The notes below the pieces were generated by a model. The model saw only the letters and a program-made list of their open reading frames with translations. It was not told where the DNA came from and did not search any database. Positions 46,363-55,104 of a stretch of DNA of 64,000 bases are shown here, piece by piece; positions within the stretch are counted from its first letter, which is position 1, and every line of letters starts with the position of its first letter. Both the position numbers and the translations under genes were made by a program. The DNA lies in the NCBI GenBank assembly GCA_963753815.1, contig CAVWDU010000003.1:682001-746000 (forward strand). The letters are read 5' to 3'. This DNA is from CAVWDU01 sp963753815 (GTDB lineage Bacteria; Pseudomonadota; Gammaproteobacteria; Pseudomonadales; Halieaceae).

Positions 46363-46548
46363 GCTTGCATGACCTATTCATCAACTGCCTGATCTGGATC
46401 ATATCCCAGACGACACCTGGCACCTAATGACAGGTCGCTTCGATAACTCCGGCATATACTGCAATAAGTGGAGCCGGCAGGTAGCGAATGATTGTGTGGT
46501 TGTTCGCTTCCGGGACGCTGAATACTCAATCCAGACAGGGAGATAGCA
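46363..46548. promoter_or_regulatory. Divergent regulatory region of the phosphate-release operon
   Basis: The region drives the phosphoesterase operon to the right and the AraC gene to the left. TATACT at 46455-46460 is a possible -10 for the operon, without a good -35, as is common for activator-dependent promoters. ATGACAGG at 46427-46434 recurs inverted in the sulfatase/AraC region. GGGAGA sits nine bases before the phosphoesterase ATG. Confidence 0.4.
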
Positions 46549-47589
46549 ATGACCACTAAATCTTCAGCCAAAAAGCTCGGTACCTTGCTGCTGGCAGCCG
46601 GTTTTCTGACCAGCAGTTACCAGGTTTCCGCCGACTTCAGTTATGACAAAAAGGCGCTTCCCGGCAACAAGCCCTGGACGTCCGCAACGTTTCAGAACGA
46701 TCCTGAAGCCTTTCAATTTTTGGTTATCGGCGACCGTACGGGAGGTGCAAACCAGGAAGAGACTTTCAAACTGGCGATCAGGCAGATCAACCTGCTGCAG
46801 CCGGAATTTGTCATCAACGTCGGCGATAACATCGAGGGTTACAGCGACGACAAGGGTGAACTCAACGAAGAATGGCAGGGGGTCGACGACATGTTGGACG
46901 ACCTTCACATGCCGTTCTTCCGCACGCCTGGAAACCACGACATTGCCAATGACACAGCGGCGGAGGTTTGGGCCGAACGCTACGGCGCTGCCCATTACTA
47001 CTTCAGGTACAAGGACGTCTTATTCCTGGTTCTCAACAGTGAAGACCCGCCACGCGAAGCCCCGGAGGGCATAAGGGAAAAACTGGAACTCTATAACGAG
47101 CTTCAGGTATCCGATCCCGCCAGGGCCCAGGCGATGCTCGACGAGTTTATGGCCGATGAAGCCGTTGTGGCCGGGCTGAGCAAGCCCGTGGAGTTCAGTG
47201 ACGAACAGCTTACCTTCGTGAAAAAGACTCTGGCACAGCATTCAGATGTCCGCTGGACCTTCGTTTTCCTGCATGAGCCCGCGTGGGAAAACGCGTCGGA
47301 GAGTTTCAAGGCCATTCAGGGCATGCTCAAGGGCCGCAAACATACCGTCCTCGCGGGACACCTTCATTACTATGACTACGATCTTCTCGATGGCCATGAA
47401 CACATCACGATGGGCCCTGCGGGAGCGTCCTTCCATCATGACGGCCCGGGCAACGTCGATCACGTCATGTGGGTGACAATGGCGGAGGACGGACCGGAAA
47501 TCGCCAATATCGCGCTGAAAGGCGTGTTCGATCGCAAAGGACTGGATCCATCGTTGTTCGGCGCCTATGACCGCAAGGGAGCCGAGTAG
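46549..47589 (+). CDS. Exported calcineurin-like metallophosphoesterase
   Basis: A 346-residue secreted phosphoesterase. Signal peptide (LGTLLLAAGFLTSSYQVSA), then the bimetal motifs FLVIGDRTGG (altered GDxHG form), INVGDNIEGY (GDxxD/N), FRTPGNHDIAND (GNHE/D), FVFLHEPAWE and TVLAGHLHYYDYD (GHxH). The C-terminus carries the peculiar double tail FDRKGLDPSLFGAYDRKGAE. Family members hydrolyse phosphomonoesters, phosphodiesters or nucleotides. It is first in an operon with an S1/P1 nuclease (72 bases later) and an acid phosphatase, so it most likely helps release phosphate from nucleic acids outside the cytoplasm. Two broken copies exist at 16.3 and 18.6 kb. Confidence 0.9.
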   Translation: MTTKSSAKKLGTLLLAAGFLTSSYQVSADFSYDKKALPGNKPWTSATFQNDPEAFQFLVIGDRTGGANQEETFKLAIRQINLLQPEFVINVGDNIEGYSDDKGELNEEWQGVDDMLDDLHMPFFRTPGNHDIANDTAAEVWAERYGAAHYYFRYKDVLFLVLNSEDPPREAPEGIREKLELYNELQVSDPARAQAMLDEFMADEAVVAGLSKPVEFSDEQLTFVKKTLAQHSDVRWTFVFLHEPAWENASESFKAIQGMLKGRKHTVLAGHLHYYDYDLLDGHEHITMGPAGASFHHDGPGNVDHVMWVTMAEDGPEIANIALKGVFDRKGLDPSLFGAYDRKGAE

Positions 47590-47661
47590 CAGCGCGCTAG
47601 CAAGCAGGAGCTTCAGCGTTTGTGCCCGAACAAAACACAGTGACGCCCCGGAGACAAAGCA

Positions 47662-48729
47662 ATGAAAATCTGTCTGCAAGTGATCGCGATTTCCACCTGC
47701 ATCGGAATCATGCCGCTGAATACGCTTGCCTGGGACCATCCCGGACATATGACCACCGCTGTTATCGCGTTTGCAGAGATTGAGAAGTCCCGCCCGGACC
47801 TGATCGATAAATTTGGTCTGCTTTTGATCAAGCACCCCCGCCCCGCGCCGTTCTGGGTCGCCACCGTCGGCGCCAGGGGCAAGGAGCGCACCCGCCGCAT
47901 GTTCATAGAAGCATCGCGGTGGCCGGACGATTCGAAATTCACTCACGATGACAAACCCACATGGCATACGGCGCGCTGGCCCATTCTGGCAGACGATGCA
48001 CCCCCCGAAGCTGAGGCGCTGGTTGAGTCCAGGAAGGGCAAGCCGGTCGGCAACGCACTCGAGGCCCTGGCGCTGAACGCGGGCATGCTGGCCAATCCCG
48101 AAAGCCAGCCGTTTGAACGCGCTCTGGCGCTGAGCTGGGTCATGCACATCATGGGAGACCTCCACCAACCGCTGCACGTCAGTGACCTGGTATCAAAAGA
48201 TTTTCCGAGCGGGAATGCGGCGGGGGCACTGGCATACGTATGGGACCCCCTCGCTGACTCCGCCATACCGTTGCATATTCTCTGGGACAGCAATACAAGG
48301 CGATCAACAGAGCTTGCAGACGTCGATGGTTACGCGAAGGAAATTATGACAATGTTCCCGCGTTCCTCACTGCCTGAACTGTCGCCCTTCAAGGGACCTG
48401 AGTCGTTTCGTGAGTGGGCGCTGGAAAGCCACCAGGTGGCGAAAGACTGGGCCTACGATATCGAGATGGTACCGGACCCGGATCTGGATTCGGACTCGGA
48501 TCGGCTGATCGCCAACATGGCGAGATATATTCTGGAAGGGATTTCACACGTGGAAGTGGCTCCGGCTGTGCCTGACGAGTACTGGGAGAATATGCAGAAA
48601 GTTGTGCCACGCCGCATGGCTCTCGCCGGATATCGCATCGCGGACATCATTCTTGCTGCTGCCGATGAACTCGATATGGAAAGAGAACTCTCCGAGAAAA
48701 TAATTTCCGCAATGCCCCGGATGAACTGA
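47662..48729 (+). CDS. S1/P1-type nuclease, exported
   Basis: A 355-residue protein. The signal peptide is cleaved before WDHPGHMTTAVIA, so the mature protein starts with the zinc-coordinating Trp as in S1/P1 nucleases. Further ligands are visible in RWPDDSKF, WHTARWPI, LSWVMHIMGDLHQPLHV and IPLHILWDSN. These trinuclear-zinc enzymes degrade single-stranded DNA and RNA to 5'-mononucleotides and some remove 3' phosphates; they also resemble phospholipase C. The insertion between the two His/Asp clusters is longer than in fungal enzymes. Between an exported phosphoesterase and an acid phosphatase it would supply nucleotides for dephosphorylation. The start has GGAGACAAAGCA before ATG 47662. Confidence 0.9.
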   Translation: MKICLQVIAISTCIGIMPLNTLAWDHPGHMTTAVIAFAEIEKSRPDLIDKFGLLLIKHPRPAPFWVATVGARGKERTRRMFIEASRWPDDSKFTHDDKPTWHTARWPILADDAPPEAEALVESRKGKPVGNALEALALNAGMLANPESQPFERALALSWVMHIMGDLHQPLHVSDLVSKDFPSGNAAGALAYVWDPLADSAIPLHILWDSNTRRSTELADVDGYAKEIMTMFPRSSLPELSPFKGPESFREWALESHQVAKDWAYDIEMVPDPDLDSDSDRLIANMARYILEGISHVEVAPAVPDEYWENMQKVVPRRMALAGYRIADIILAAADELDMERELSEKIISAMPRMN

Positions 48730-48773
48730 CAGCAGCCGGTGCGTCCATCGCTACCTGCAGGGAGAGAGACCTC

Positions 48774-49625
48774 ATGAGAGCTTCATACTCACCTCTGATT
48801 TGCATTCTGACGGCAGCAGCCCTCAGCAGTTGCGGCACGACGTCCGGTAGTGGCGATCCAGCGGCTCCGGCTGGGCCGGTTGCCGCCCAGGTCGAGGAGA
48901 TTGCACCCGGCATGCTCCAGGGTTACCTGACGATGGAAGAGCAGGTGGATAGCAAAGTATTCGTACTGCCATCCCCAACCGGGGATTCGGCAATTCAGGC
49001 GATGGATACCGCGTGGGCGGATTCGATGCAGGAACTTCGCGGCACCTCCCGCTGGGACCTGGCGGCGCACGATGCCGATCTTCACTTCCCTGTGCCCGCA
49101 GATGTTTTCCAATGCGCGCTGGGCATTCCGGTAAACAGCGAGGATACGCCTGCTCTCTACATGTTGTTGTGGCGAACGCTAACGGATATCGGCCTGTCGC
49201 CCTATGCCGCCAAGAACACCTACCAGCGAGAGCGCCCGTTTATGGTGAGAGAGGAAACGACATGCACACCACAGGACGAAGCCGCGCTGCGCAAGGACGG
49301 GTCCTACCCATCGGGCCACACGGCCGTTGGCTGGGGCTGGGCGCTGATTCTGACTGAACTGGTGCCGGAACGCGCCGAGGCGCTGTTGGCCCGCGGCCGC
49401 GCCTTCGGTGAAAGCAGGAACGTCTGTAATGTGCACTGGTACAGCGACGTCGTGGCCGGCCGCATGACCGGCGCCGCGGCGGTTGCCAAACTGCACAGCA
49501 AGGAAGAATTCGTTGATGCAATGGCAGCGTCGCGCAAGGACATCGCACGTGCCCGTGCAGCAGGACTTGAACCGACGGTCGATTGTGAGGCCGAAGCGAA
49601 GGCGCTGGCGACTCCTCTTTTCTGA
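48774..49625 (+). CDS. Class A (PAP2-type) non-specific acid phosphatase lipoprotein
   Basis: A 283-residue lipoprotein (lipobox ALSSC after ICILTAA) with the complete class A acid phosphatase signature: KNTYQRERP (KX6RP), SYPSGHTA (PSGH) and SRNVCNVHWYSD (SRX5HX3D). PhoN/PhoC-like enzymes dephosphorylate nucleotides and other phosphomonoesters in the periplasm or at the outer membrane. GGGAGAGAG lies ahead of the ATG. Third gene of the operon, 44 bases after the nuclease, and the terminal step of the inferred phosphate-release chain. Usual length is about 250; the extra residues are an N-terminal Ala/Pro/Gly linker (GDPAAPAGPVAAQ) and a helical tail. Confidence 0.92.
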   Translation: MRASYSPLICILTAAALSSCGTTSGSGDPAAPAGPVAAQVEEIAPGMLQGYLTMEEQVDSKVFVLPSPTGDSAIQAMDTAWADSMQELRGTSRWDLAAHDADLHFPVPADVFQCALGIPVNSEDTPALYMLLWRTLTDIGLSPYAAKNTYQRERPFMVREETTCTPQDEAALRKDGSYPSGHTAVGWGWALILTELVPERAEALLARGRAFGESRNVCNVHWYSDVVAGRMTGAAAVAKLHSKEEFVDAMAASRKDIARARAAGLEPTVDCEAEAKALATPLF

Positions 49626-49640
49626 GTCGCCAGCTGCGGT

Positions 49641-51335
49641 TCAGCCGACAAACGTATCGCGGCCGCCCAGCACCGTGCGCAGCACCCGGATGTCCTTGAT
49701 CCGGTCCGGCTCCACCTCGTGGGGGTCGGCGCCGAGAACGACGTAATCGGCCAGCTTCCCGGGAGTCAGGGACCCCTTCTCCTGCTCTTCGAACGATGCG
49801 TAGGCGCCGTGGAGTGTGCAGACGCGCAGGGCCTCGGCGACACTGACGCGCTGACTGGGGCCCCACACCCGACCCTGCAGGTCCTTCCGCGTTACCATGC
49901 TCTGGATGGCCATCATCGGCTCGTACGGTCCGGGCGTGAAGTCCGATGCCGGTGCTACCGGGATGCCGTGGTCGAGAAAGCTGCGGTGGGCGAACATGTG
50001 TTCCATCTTATCCGGACCGTATTCCACCCACTTGTTGCCATGGTAGTGGGCGTAGGTATAGAACGGCGTCGGCACCACGCCGGTGGCCTTGATGCGGCGC
50101 AGCAAATCTTCGTTGACCAGTGAACAGTGTTCGATGCGGTAACGCGGGTTCGGCCCGCTGTGTTTCGCCAGCACCCGCTCATAGGCCAAGAGCACGCGAT
50201 CGATGGCAACATCACCATTGGCGTGGATGCCGATACGGAAATCGTGGGCGCTCGCGTCTGCAACCGCCTCGTCGATCGCCTCCTGGGACATGGTGAGAAT
50301 ACCGAAATCATCGGGGCGGCCCGCATAGGGTGTACTCATGCTCATGGTGCGCTCGGAAGCCGAACCATCGGCGGAGTACTTCACGGCGCCGATGCGCAAC
50401 ATGTCGTCGCCGAAGCCCGAGCGGATGCCCGCGGTTTTCATGGCCTGAAACATATCGGTGTTGCCGCCCGGCATGAAGGAGAGCCGGAAAGACATCTCAT
50501 CGCGGGCCACGGCGTCCTGGTAGGCCACGAAGTCATCGCGAATGCCGTACGCGTCGGTCGTGGAAGTCAGCCCCGCGGCGGCCATTTTTCGGGAGGTCAG
50601 GCGCACGGATTCCCGGCGCACAGAACGGTCGATTTCCGGCCATTTGCCCGCCGCCCGGATCGGATCAATCGCGTGTTCAGCGACCTTGCCGGTCAGCTCA
50701 CCGTTGGCGCGATAGAACTTGCCACCCTCCGGGTCCGGGGTATCGGCGGTGATTCCCGCCACCGCAAAACCGGCACTGTTGACCACCGCCGTGTGCCCGC
50801 CGCGATGGGCGACAAACACCGGCTGATCGGGCACCGCCTCGTCGATATCCCGGCGCGTCAGCGGCCTGCCCTCACGGAACTTGGTATCGTCGTACATCAC
50901 CCCCAGCACCCAGGTACCGGGTGGCGACTGCGCCGCCTGCCGAGCCAGCGCCTGCTGTACCTCCACGATAGAGCGCAGGTTCACGTCCACGCCCACCGCC
51001 TCCTGGGCGAGTAGCGGGTGACTGTGGGCGTCGATGAAGCCGGGGGTGACGACCGCACCGCCCGCATCGATCTCGACGGTATCGGGTCCGGCGAAGGCGC
51101 GGATCGCTTCGTTGGTCCCGACCGCCAGAATGCGATCACCGCGAATGGCGAGAGCGTCCGCCCGCGGCTGCGCCTCGTCCATGGTGAACACCCGCGCACC
51201 GAGCACAACACTGTCGGCGACGGCGCCCTCACTACCCGGACGCGCCGTGGACCGAAGCGCCGGTGTGACCAGGGCGAGGGGCAGCAATGACATCGCGCCC
51301 GTGGCGCCCAGCAGGGTCCTGCGGTTAACTGGCAT
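49641..51335 (-). CDS. Tat-exported amidohydrolase (YtcJ-like, amidohydrolase family 3)
   Basis: A 564-residue enzyme with a Tat signal (NRRTLLGATGAMSLLPLALV) and the YtcJ-type amidohydrolase layout. Metal motif VTPGFIDAHSHPL (HxH), GVMYDDTKFR, SFRLSFMPGG, IGIHANGDVAIDRV and YRIEHCSLV (His ligands), and PVAPASDFTPGP (Asp). The N-terminal VLGARVFTMDEAQPRADALA and C-terminal GSLTPGKLADYVVLGADPHE strands make the composite beta-sandwich. Substrates in this group are poorly known; some act on N-substituted amides. It is convergent with the acid phosphatase gene 15 bases away and unlikely to belong to that operon. A 24-residue Ala-rich linker follows the Tat signal. Confidence 0.9.
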   Translation of the reverse strand: MPVNRRTLLGATGAMSLLPLALVTPALRSTARPGSEGAVADSVVLGARVFTMDEAQPRADALAIRGDRILAVGTNEAIRAFAGPDTVEIDAGGAVVTPGFIDAHSHPLLAQEAVGVDVNLRSIVEVQQALARQAAQSPPGTWVLGVMYDDTKFREGRPLTRRDIDEAVPDQPVFVAHRGGHTAVVNSAGFAVAGITADTPDPEGGKFYRANGELTGKVAEHAIDPIRAAGKWPEIDRSVRRESVRLTSRKMAAAGLTSTTDAYGIRDDFVAYQDAVARDEMSFRLSFMPGGNTDMFQAMKTAGIRSGFGDDMLRIGAVKYSADGSASERTMSMSTPYAGRPDDFGILTMSQEAIDEAVADASAHDFRIGIHANGDVAIDRVLLAYERVLAKHSGPNPRYRIEHCSLVNEDLLRRIKATGVVPTPFYTYAHYHGNKWVEYGPDKMEHMFAHRSFLDHGIPVAPASDFTPGPYEPMMAIQSMVTRKDLQGRVWGPSQRVSVAEALRVCTLHGAYASFEEQEKGSLTPGKLADYVVLGADPHEVEPDRIKDIRVLRTVLGGRDTFVG

Positions 51336-51889
51336 ATGCGTTCATCCTGGTCGCGGTAGGTGATTTGCAGTCTAGCAGACCGTTAAAGTTTCTCCGGCGC
51401 CAGGCAAGGCGTCAAACGCAGGCTCAATCGCCAACTACACAGTTGCACAAGCTGCGGCTTTACTGGCGAAGCCCGCCCTGTGTCGCACCCAACCGGGGCG
51501 CTGCCAACAGTCTGCCAGACCCGCTGCCGGGGTTCGTATCATGAGCGCGCCGGTCGGGCCCGGTCCGCCGCGGCAGCGGAAATATTCACCACGCTGTCCG
51601 GACTGTGCCCAGCGCTGATCACAAAGTGTGACAACTTCTTGTTTTTCATAGGGATATCGCCCTTGCGTTATGGCGGGAAAGAGCGCAAAATCACGCTCCC
51701 GTTGGACACCTGCTCGGCCGGCCGCGACCCCGAAAACTCCAGGGCTCGCTATCTCATTGTTTTCTATCAGTATTCTACGGTCGAACTTTACGCGCATACC
51801 GGCGCTTGCCCTCCCTGGAAGGCAACGGTCCGCCGGATTTTCATTACAACCCACCCCCGGCCGCCGGGAATCTGAACAGGAAACAGCCT
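51336..51889. other. Long intergenic region, no gene recognised
   Basis: These 554 bases separate the divergent Tat amidohydrolase and coiled-coil genes. Frames of 100-140 codons occur on both strands but none has family-like composition or a ribosome site. GTGTGACAACTTCTTGTTTT near 51625 is relatively AT-rich and could lie in the promoter area for the coiled-coil gene. I cannot support a feature. Confidence 0.4.
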
Positions 51890-52465
51890 ATGTTGAGTTT
51901 GAACAAACTGGAAAAAGTCATCGAACTGGAAGAGAAACTCCGCGCCGAATACCAGGGCCAGCTCGATGCGAAAAATGCGGAGATCGAAACGCTGACCGGC
52001 GAGATTGGTGAGCTTAAGGAACAGGTCGAGAGCCAGCAGGGCACCATTGAAAAACAGCTGGAAACGATCAGCGAAATGTCCGGCAAAGCGGCCGGCAACC
52101 AGAAGATCGAACAGCGCAACCGCGAGTTGCACAACCGCTCCGAAAATCTCCAGACCGACATCACCGAGCTTAAAAAGCGCACCAAGACGCTGCAGAAAGA
52201 GCTCGCCGACGAGCGGGCCGAGAACAAAAGCCTGAAGCAATACGATCCCCAGCGGATGAAAAAGAACCTCGACGCCAGCAAGAAGAAGCTTGCCGAGCGC
52301 ACCAAGGCCAATGACCTGCTGCAGAAGTCCCTCAGCGAAGCCCGGGGAGAAAACGCCACCCTCGAGCAGAAGGTGAAGGAGCTGGAAGAGCGCCTCGAAG
52401 CGCTGGAGCCGGCGGCAGACGCGGTCGCGGAGCAGGACGACCAGAATGAGGAAGCCGCGGCCTGA
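51890..52465 (+). CDS. Coiled-coil protein of unknown function
   Basis: A 191-residue hydrophilic protein that is almost entirely heptad-repeat helix (KNAEIETLTGEIGELKEQVE, NRSENLQTDITELKKRTKTL, NATLEQKVKELEERLEALEP) with a terminal acidic, Ala-rich tail. AGGAAACAGCCT lies just ahead of the ATG, an unusually good site. No signal peptide or membrane segment. Such proteins often are structural or assembly partners, but no partner gene is next to it, and similarity by composition alone is not evidence of homology. The gene is free-standing between the Tat amidohydrolase and azlC. Confidence 0.8.
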   Translation: MLSLNKLEKVIELEEKLRAEYQGQLDAKNAEIETLTGEIGELKEQVESQQGTIEKQLETISEMSGKAAGNQKIEQRNRELHNRSENLQTDITELKKRTKTLQKELADERAENKSLKQYDPQRMKKNLDASKKKLAERTKANDLLQKSLSEARGENATLEQKVKELEERLEALEPAADAVAEQDDQNEEAAA

Positions 52466-52539
52466 CGCCGGGCGCCCTTCCCCGCCCTGTGCGCCGCCAG
52501 GCGATCTGAGCGGACCGCAATGATCGGCGCCTCCAGCCA

Positions 52540-53331
52540 GTGCTCGCGACCCCCCGGGCAGCCTTCGGGGGATACTGCCGGCGTGGAGGCGAAGGGTGCG
52601 GCGACAGCACCTGGCCGAATCCGACCGATGCCGGGGCATCGACCTTGACATCCGCCGAGCGACGAGCGTTGATTCGCAGTGCCGCGACAGAAATGCTGCC
52701 GGTCTTCCTCCCGGCGATACCCTTCGCCTTCGTGCTCGGCATCGTGATCATGGATTCCAGTTTCAGCCCGCTGCTGGGCTGGAGCAGCTCACCGATCATT
52801 TTTGGCGGCGCGTCACAACTCACACTGCTCTCCCTGCTGCGCGACGGTGCCGCGATCCTGGCCGCCGTCGGTGCGGCACTGATTGTCAACGCCCGCCACC
52901 TCATGTACTCGGCCGCCCTGGCTCCCACGTTCCAGCAACAGCCCCCGTGGTTTCGCTGGGTGGGCCCCTATTTTCTGATCGACCAGGTGTTCGCGCTCTC
53001 ACTGCCGCGGGTGCAGGACGACCCCGCGGTGTTTCGCGTGTACTACCTTACCCTGGGCATCATGTTCTGGACCCTATGGCTGGCGGCGACAGCGCTCGGG
53101 CTGGTACTGGGCCCTGTCATTCCCGCCGCATGGCAGCTGGAATTCGCCATACCCATCCTGTTCCTCGGGATTCTGGTCATGACCATCGACGCATGGCCCA
53201 AGGCCGCGGCGGCACTGGTCGCGGCCGGGATCGCCTTCATCGCCGGTGGCCTGCCCCACAAGACCGGGCTGCTGATCGGCGCCTCCGCCGGTATCGCCAC
53301 CGGCTTCATACTCAACGCCCTGCGACGATGA
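52540..53331 (+). CDS. azlC: AzlC family branched-chain amino acid exporter subunit
   Basis: A 263-residue inner-membrane protein with about seven or eight helices. AzlC landmarks are AIPFAFVLGIVIMDSS, GGASQLTLLSLL, VNARHLMYSAALAP, PYFLIDQVFAL and GILVMTIDAWPK. With AzlD it forms an exporter for branched-chain amino acids or analogues such as 4-azaleucine. The GTG at 52540 gives a 45-residue leader that looks non-native (AFGGYCRRGGEGCGDSTWPN); a TTG near 52646 (LTSAERRALIRSAATEM) fits the family better. Its stop codon overlaps the ATG of azlD in ATGA, so the two are translationally coupled. Confidence 0.9.
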   Translation: MLATPRAAFGGYCRRGGEGCGDSTWPNPTDAGASTLTSAERRALIRSAATEMLPVFLPAIPFAFVLGIVIMDSSFSPLLGWSSSPIIFGGASQLTLLSLLRDGAAILAAVGAALIVNARHLMYSAALAPTFQQQPPWFRWVGPYFLIDQVFALSLPRVQDDPAVFRVYYLTLGIMFWTLWLAATALGLVLGPVIPAAWQLEFAIPILFLGILVMTIDAWPKAAAALVAAGIAFIAGGLPHKTGLLIGASAGIATGFILNALRR

Positions 53332-53648
53332 CGACCCTGCTGGCCATCGTCGTCACGGGCTGCGGCACCTACCTAAGCCGGGCGCTTTTCATCCTGATGC
53401 TGGCAAAGCGGAGAATCCCGCCCAACCTGATCCTGGCGATGGAATTTGTGGGGCCAGCCGTGTTCGGCGCCCTCATCGCCACCATGCTGGTCTCGGGGGA
53501 CGGCAAGGTGACCGCCGGCATACCTGAAGTGGCGGGACTGGTCGCGGCCGGCCTCGCGGCCTGGCGAACGCGCAACCATATCTACACGCTCGCCGCGGGG
53601 ATGGCCGTGTTCTGGCTGGCGGGCTGGCTGCAGGGCGTCGCAAGCTGA
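53328..53648 (+). CDS. azlD: AzlD family branched-chain amino acid exporter subunit
   Basis: A 106-residue membrane protein with about four helices, the small partner of AzlC. Visible family traits are GCGTYLSRALFILMLAKRRI near the N-terminus, MEFVGPAVFGALI and a final helix (TLAAGMAVFWLAGW). It begins in the ATGA overlap with azlC. A convergent LysR-type gene starts its end 166 bases away; LysR or Lrp proteins commonly control such exporters, but the orientation gives no direct proof. Confidence 0.9.
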   Translation: MTTLLAIVVTGCGTYLSRALFILMLAKRRIPPNLILAMEFVGPAVFGALIATMLVSGDGKVTAGIPEVAGLVAAGLAAWRTRNHIYTLAAGMAVFWLAGWLQGVAS

Positions 53649-53814
53649 CGCAACACCCCGGTCGGTCTCACTTCAAGTGCAATAACGCCAGGCGTTTTGG
53701 GCGCTCCGAGCTGGGCGAGCGTCCACCCGACACCAACAGGCGGGCTTAGTTCGCTTCGCTCACCGACTGTCTGCTGCGGCCATCCTGGCGACGACAATCG
53801 GTGGGCGAGGCAGA

Positions 53815-54765
53815 CTAGAAACCGGGCCGGTCGTTCTCGGCGCGGGCCAGTTCCTCCAAGTAGGTCTCCAGCACCCGGTTGGGTCGCCCACCCTTACGGG
53901 TCACCGCCGTGTAGGTGGTCTGGTAGTGGAATTGCTCAGGCATGAGCGCGCGCATGCGCCTCTCACCAACCCAGCGCTCAGCGTAATGCGTGGGTAGCAG
54001 ACCGATATACTCGCCGGACAGCACCAGGAACGCGATGCCCTCACGCTCGGTCGCGGTCGCTGAGGGCTTCATCGCCTGCGACAGCGCGCGGGCGTCATCG
54101 GGAACCCCGCGCGCCATGACGACGGCGTCCTGGGCGAGCACGGTCTGTTCGTCCAGCTCAGCCTCGGCGCAACCATACAACGGGTGCAGGTGCCCGCAGT
54201 ACAGCTGGCTCTCCTCCTCGTAAAGCTCATGATAGACCAGCCCGGACAGCGGCTTCAGGGCCGGCACCACGCCCACGTGCAGGCGACCGTCGAGGACACT
54301 CGTCTCGATATCCGCCGGCTGCATCATACGGATATTGATCTGTACGTCGGGACCGCGGCGTTTGAGCGCCGCCAGGGAATTGGTCACCCGCATGTGCGTG
54401 TACATGGTGACCAGGTTGTCGGTAATACCGATGTTCAGTTCGCCGCGCAGCTGTTCGTGGATGCTGTTCGCTTCCGTACGGAAATTCTCCAGCGACGTCA
54501 TCAGCTGGAGTATCGCCTGGTAGAGCTGCTCGCCCTGGTCCGTCAGCGAAAAACCCGCGCGCCCGCGCTGGCACAGCTTCATTCCCAGGCGTTTTTCCAG
54601 GTCACCCACCGCGACGCTGATAGCCGACACCGTCATGTTGAGTTCGACTTCCGCCGCCGAGATGCCACCGGTCTCCACCACCGCGCGAAAAATGCGCAAC
54701 AGCCGGATATCGGCGTCCCCCACTCTTCCTGTCAAAGCCACAACCGCCGCCTCCCTCGCTTGCAC
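53815..54765 (-). CDS. LysR family transcriptional regulator
   Basis: A 316-residue LTTR. The winged helix-turn-helix is at residues 18-77 (RLLRIFRAVVETGGISAAEV, ELNMTVSAISVAVGDLEKRL, GRAGFSLTDQG) and the effector domain at about 105-300 (LNIGITDNLVTMYTHM, LDGRLHVGVVPALKPLSGLV, FLVLSGEYIGLLPTHYAERW). No target gene is divergent from it: upstream lies a repeat cluster of about 230 bases. The azlCD pair is convergent. A 15-residue extension precedes the DNA-binding domain. The inducer is unknown. Confidence 0.92.
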   Translation of the reverse strand: MQAREAAVVALTGRVGDADIRLLRIFRAVVETGGISAAEVELNMTVSAISVAVGDLEKRLGMKLCQRGRAGFSLTDQGEQLYQAILQLMTSLENFRTEANSIHEQLRGELNIGITDNLVTMYTHMRVTNSLAALKRRGPDVQINIRMMQPADIETSVLDGRLHVGVVPALKPLSGLVYHELYEEESQLYCGHLHPLYGCAEAELDEQTVLAQDAVVMARGVPDDARALSQAMKPSATATEREGIAFLVLSGEYIGLLPTHYAERWVGERRMRALMPEQFHYQTTYTAVTRKGGRPNRVLETYLEELARAENDRPGF

Positions 54766-54828
54766 CCTGCAGATACTTTAATGATTCTGACAATGAGCGC
54801 CAGTCATGTTGGCATGAGCTTAAGTTGA

Positions 54829-55055
54829 ACAATCCTTGACGCAATCCTTGACGGGACACCCACCCCAATCCGGGGGACAACCAGAGGACAACCAGGACAC
54901 CCACCCCTCCGTCGGTCTGATGGACACAACCGAGGAGGACAACCAGGACACCCACCCCAATCCGTGACGGTCTTGGTGCTCACGATTTACGATGGGTGTC
55001 CCGGTTAGACCTCCCGGTTAGACCCCCGAGTTACGATGGGTGTCCCGGTTAGAGA
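54829..55055. repeat. REP-like repeat cluster (GGACACCCACCCC type) without transposase
   Basis: Three direct GGGACACCCACCCC/AGGACACCCACCCC units (54851-54872, 54886-54911, 54938-54964) face two inverted units GATGGGTGTCCCGGTTAGA (in 54988-55011 and 55031-55054). GGACAACCAG also recurs. Units of this kind flank RAYT genes elsewhere, but none is present here and the units differ from those of the RAYT at 30.3 kb, so this is an orphan cluster of a second repeat family. Confidence 0.85.
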
Positions 55056-55104
55056 ACCTTCACGGGGCGCCCAATGTAGGCAATCGGTCTGCAAGCCCGG
55101 TGGG

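Noticed and set aside
51435..51854. 140-codon reverse-strand ORF in the long intergenic region
   Set aside because: No ribosome site, no family pattern, and composition like other shadow frames.
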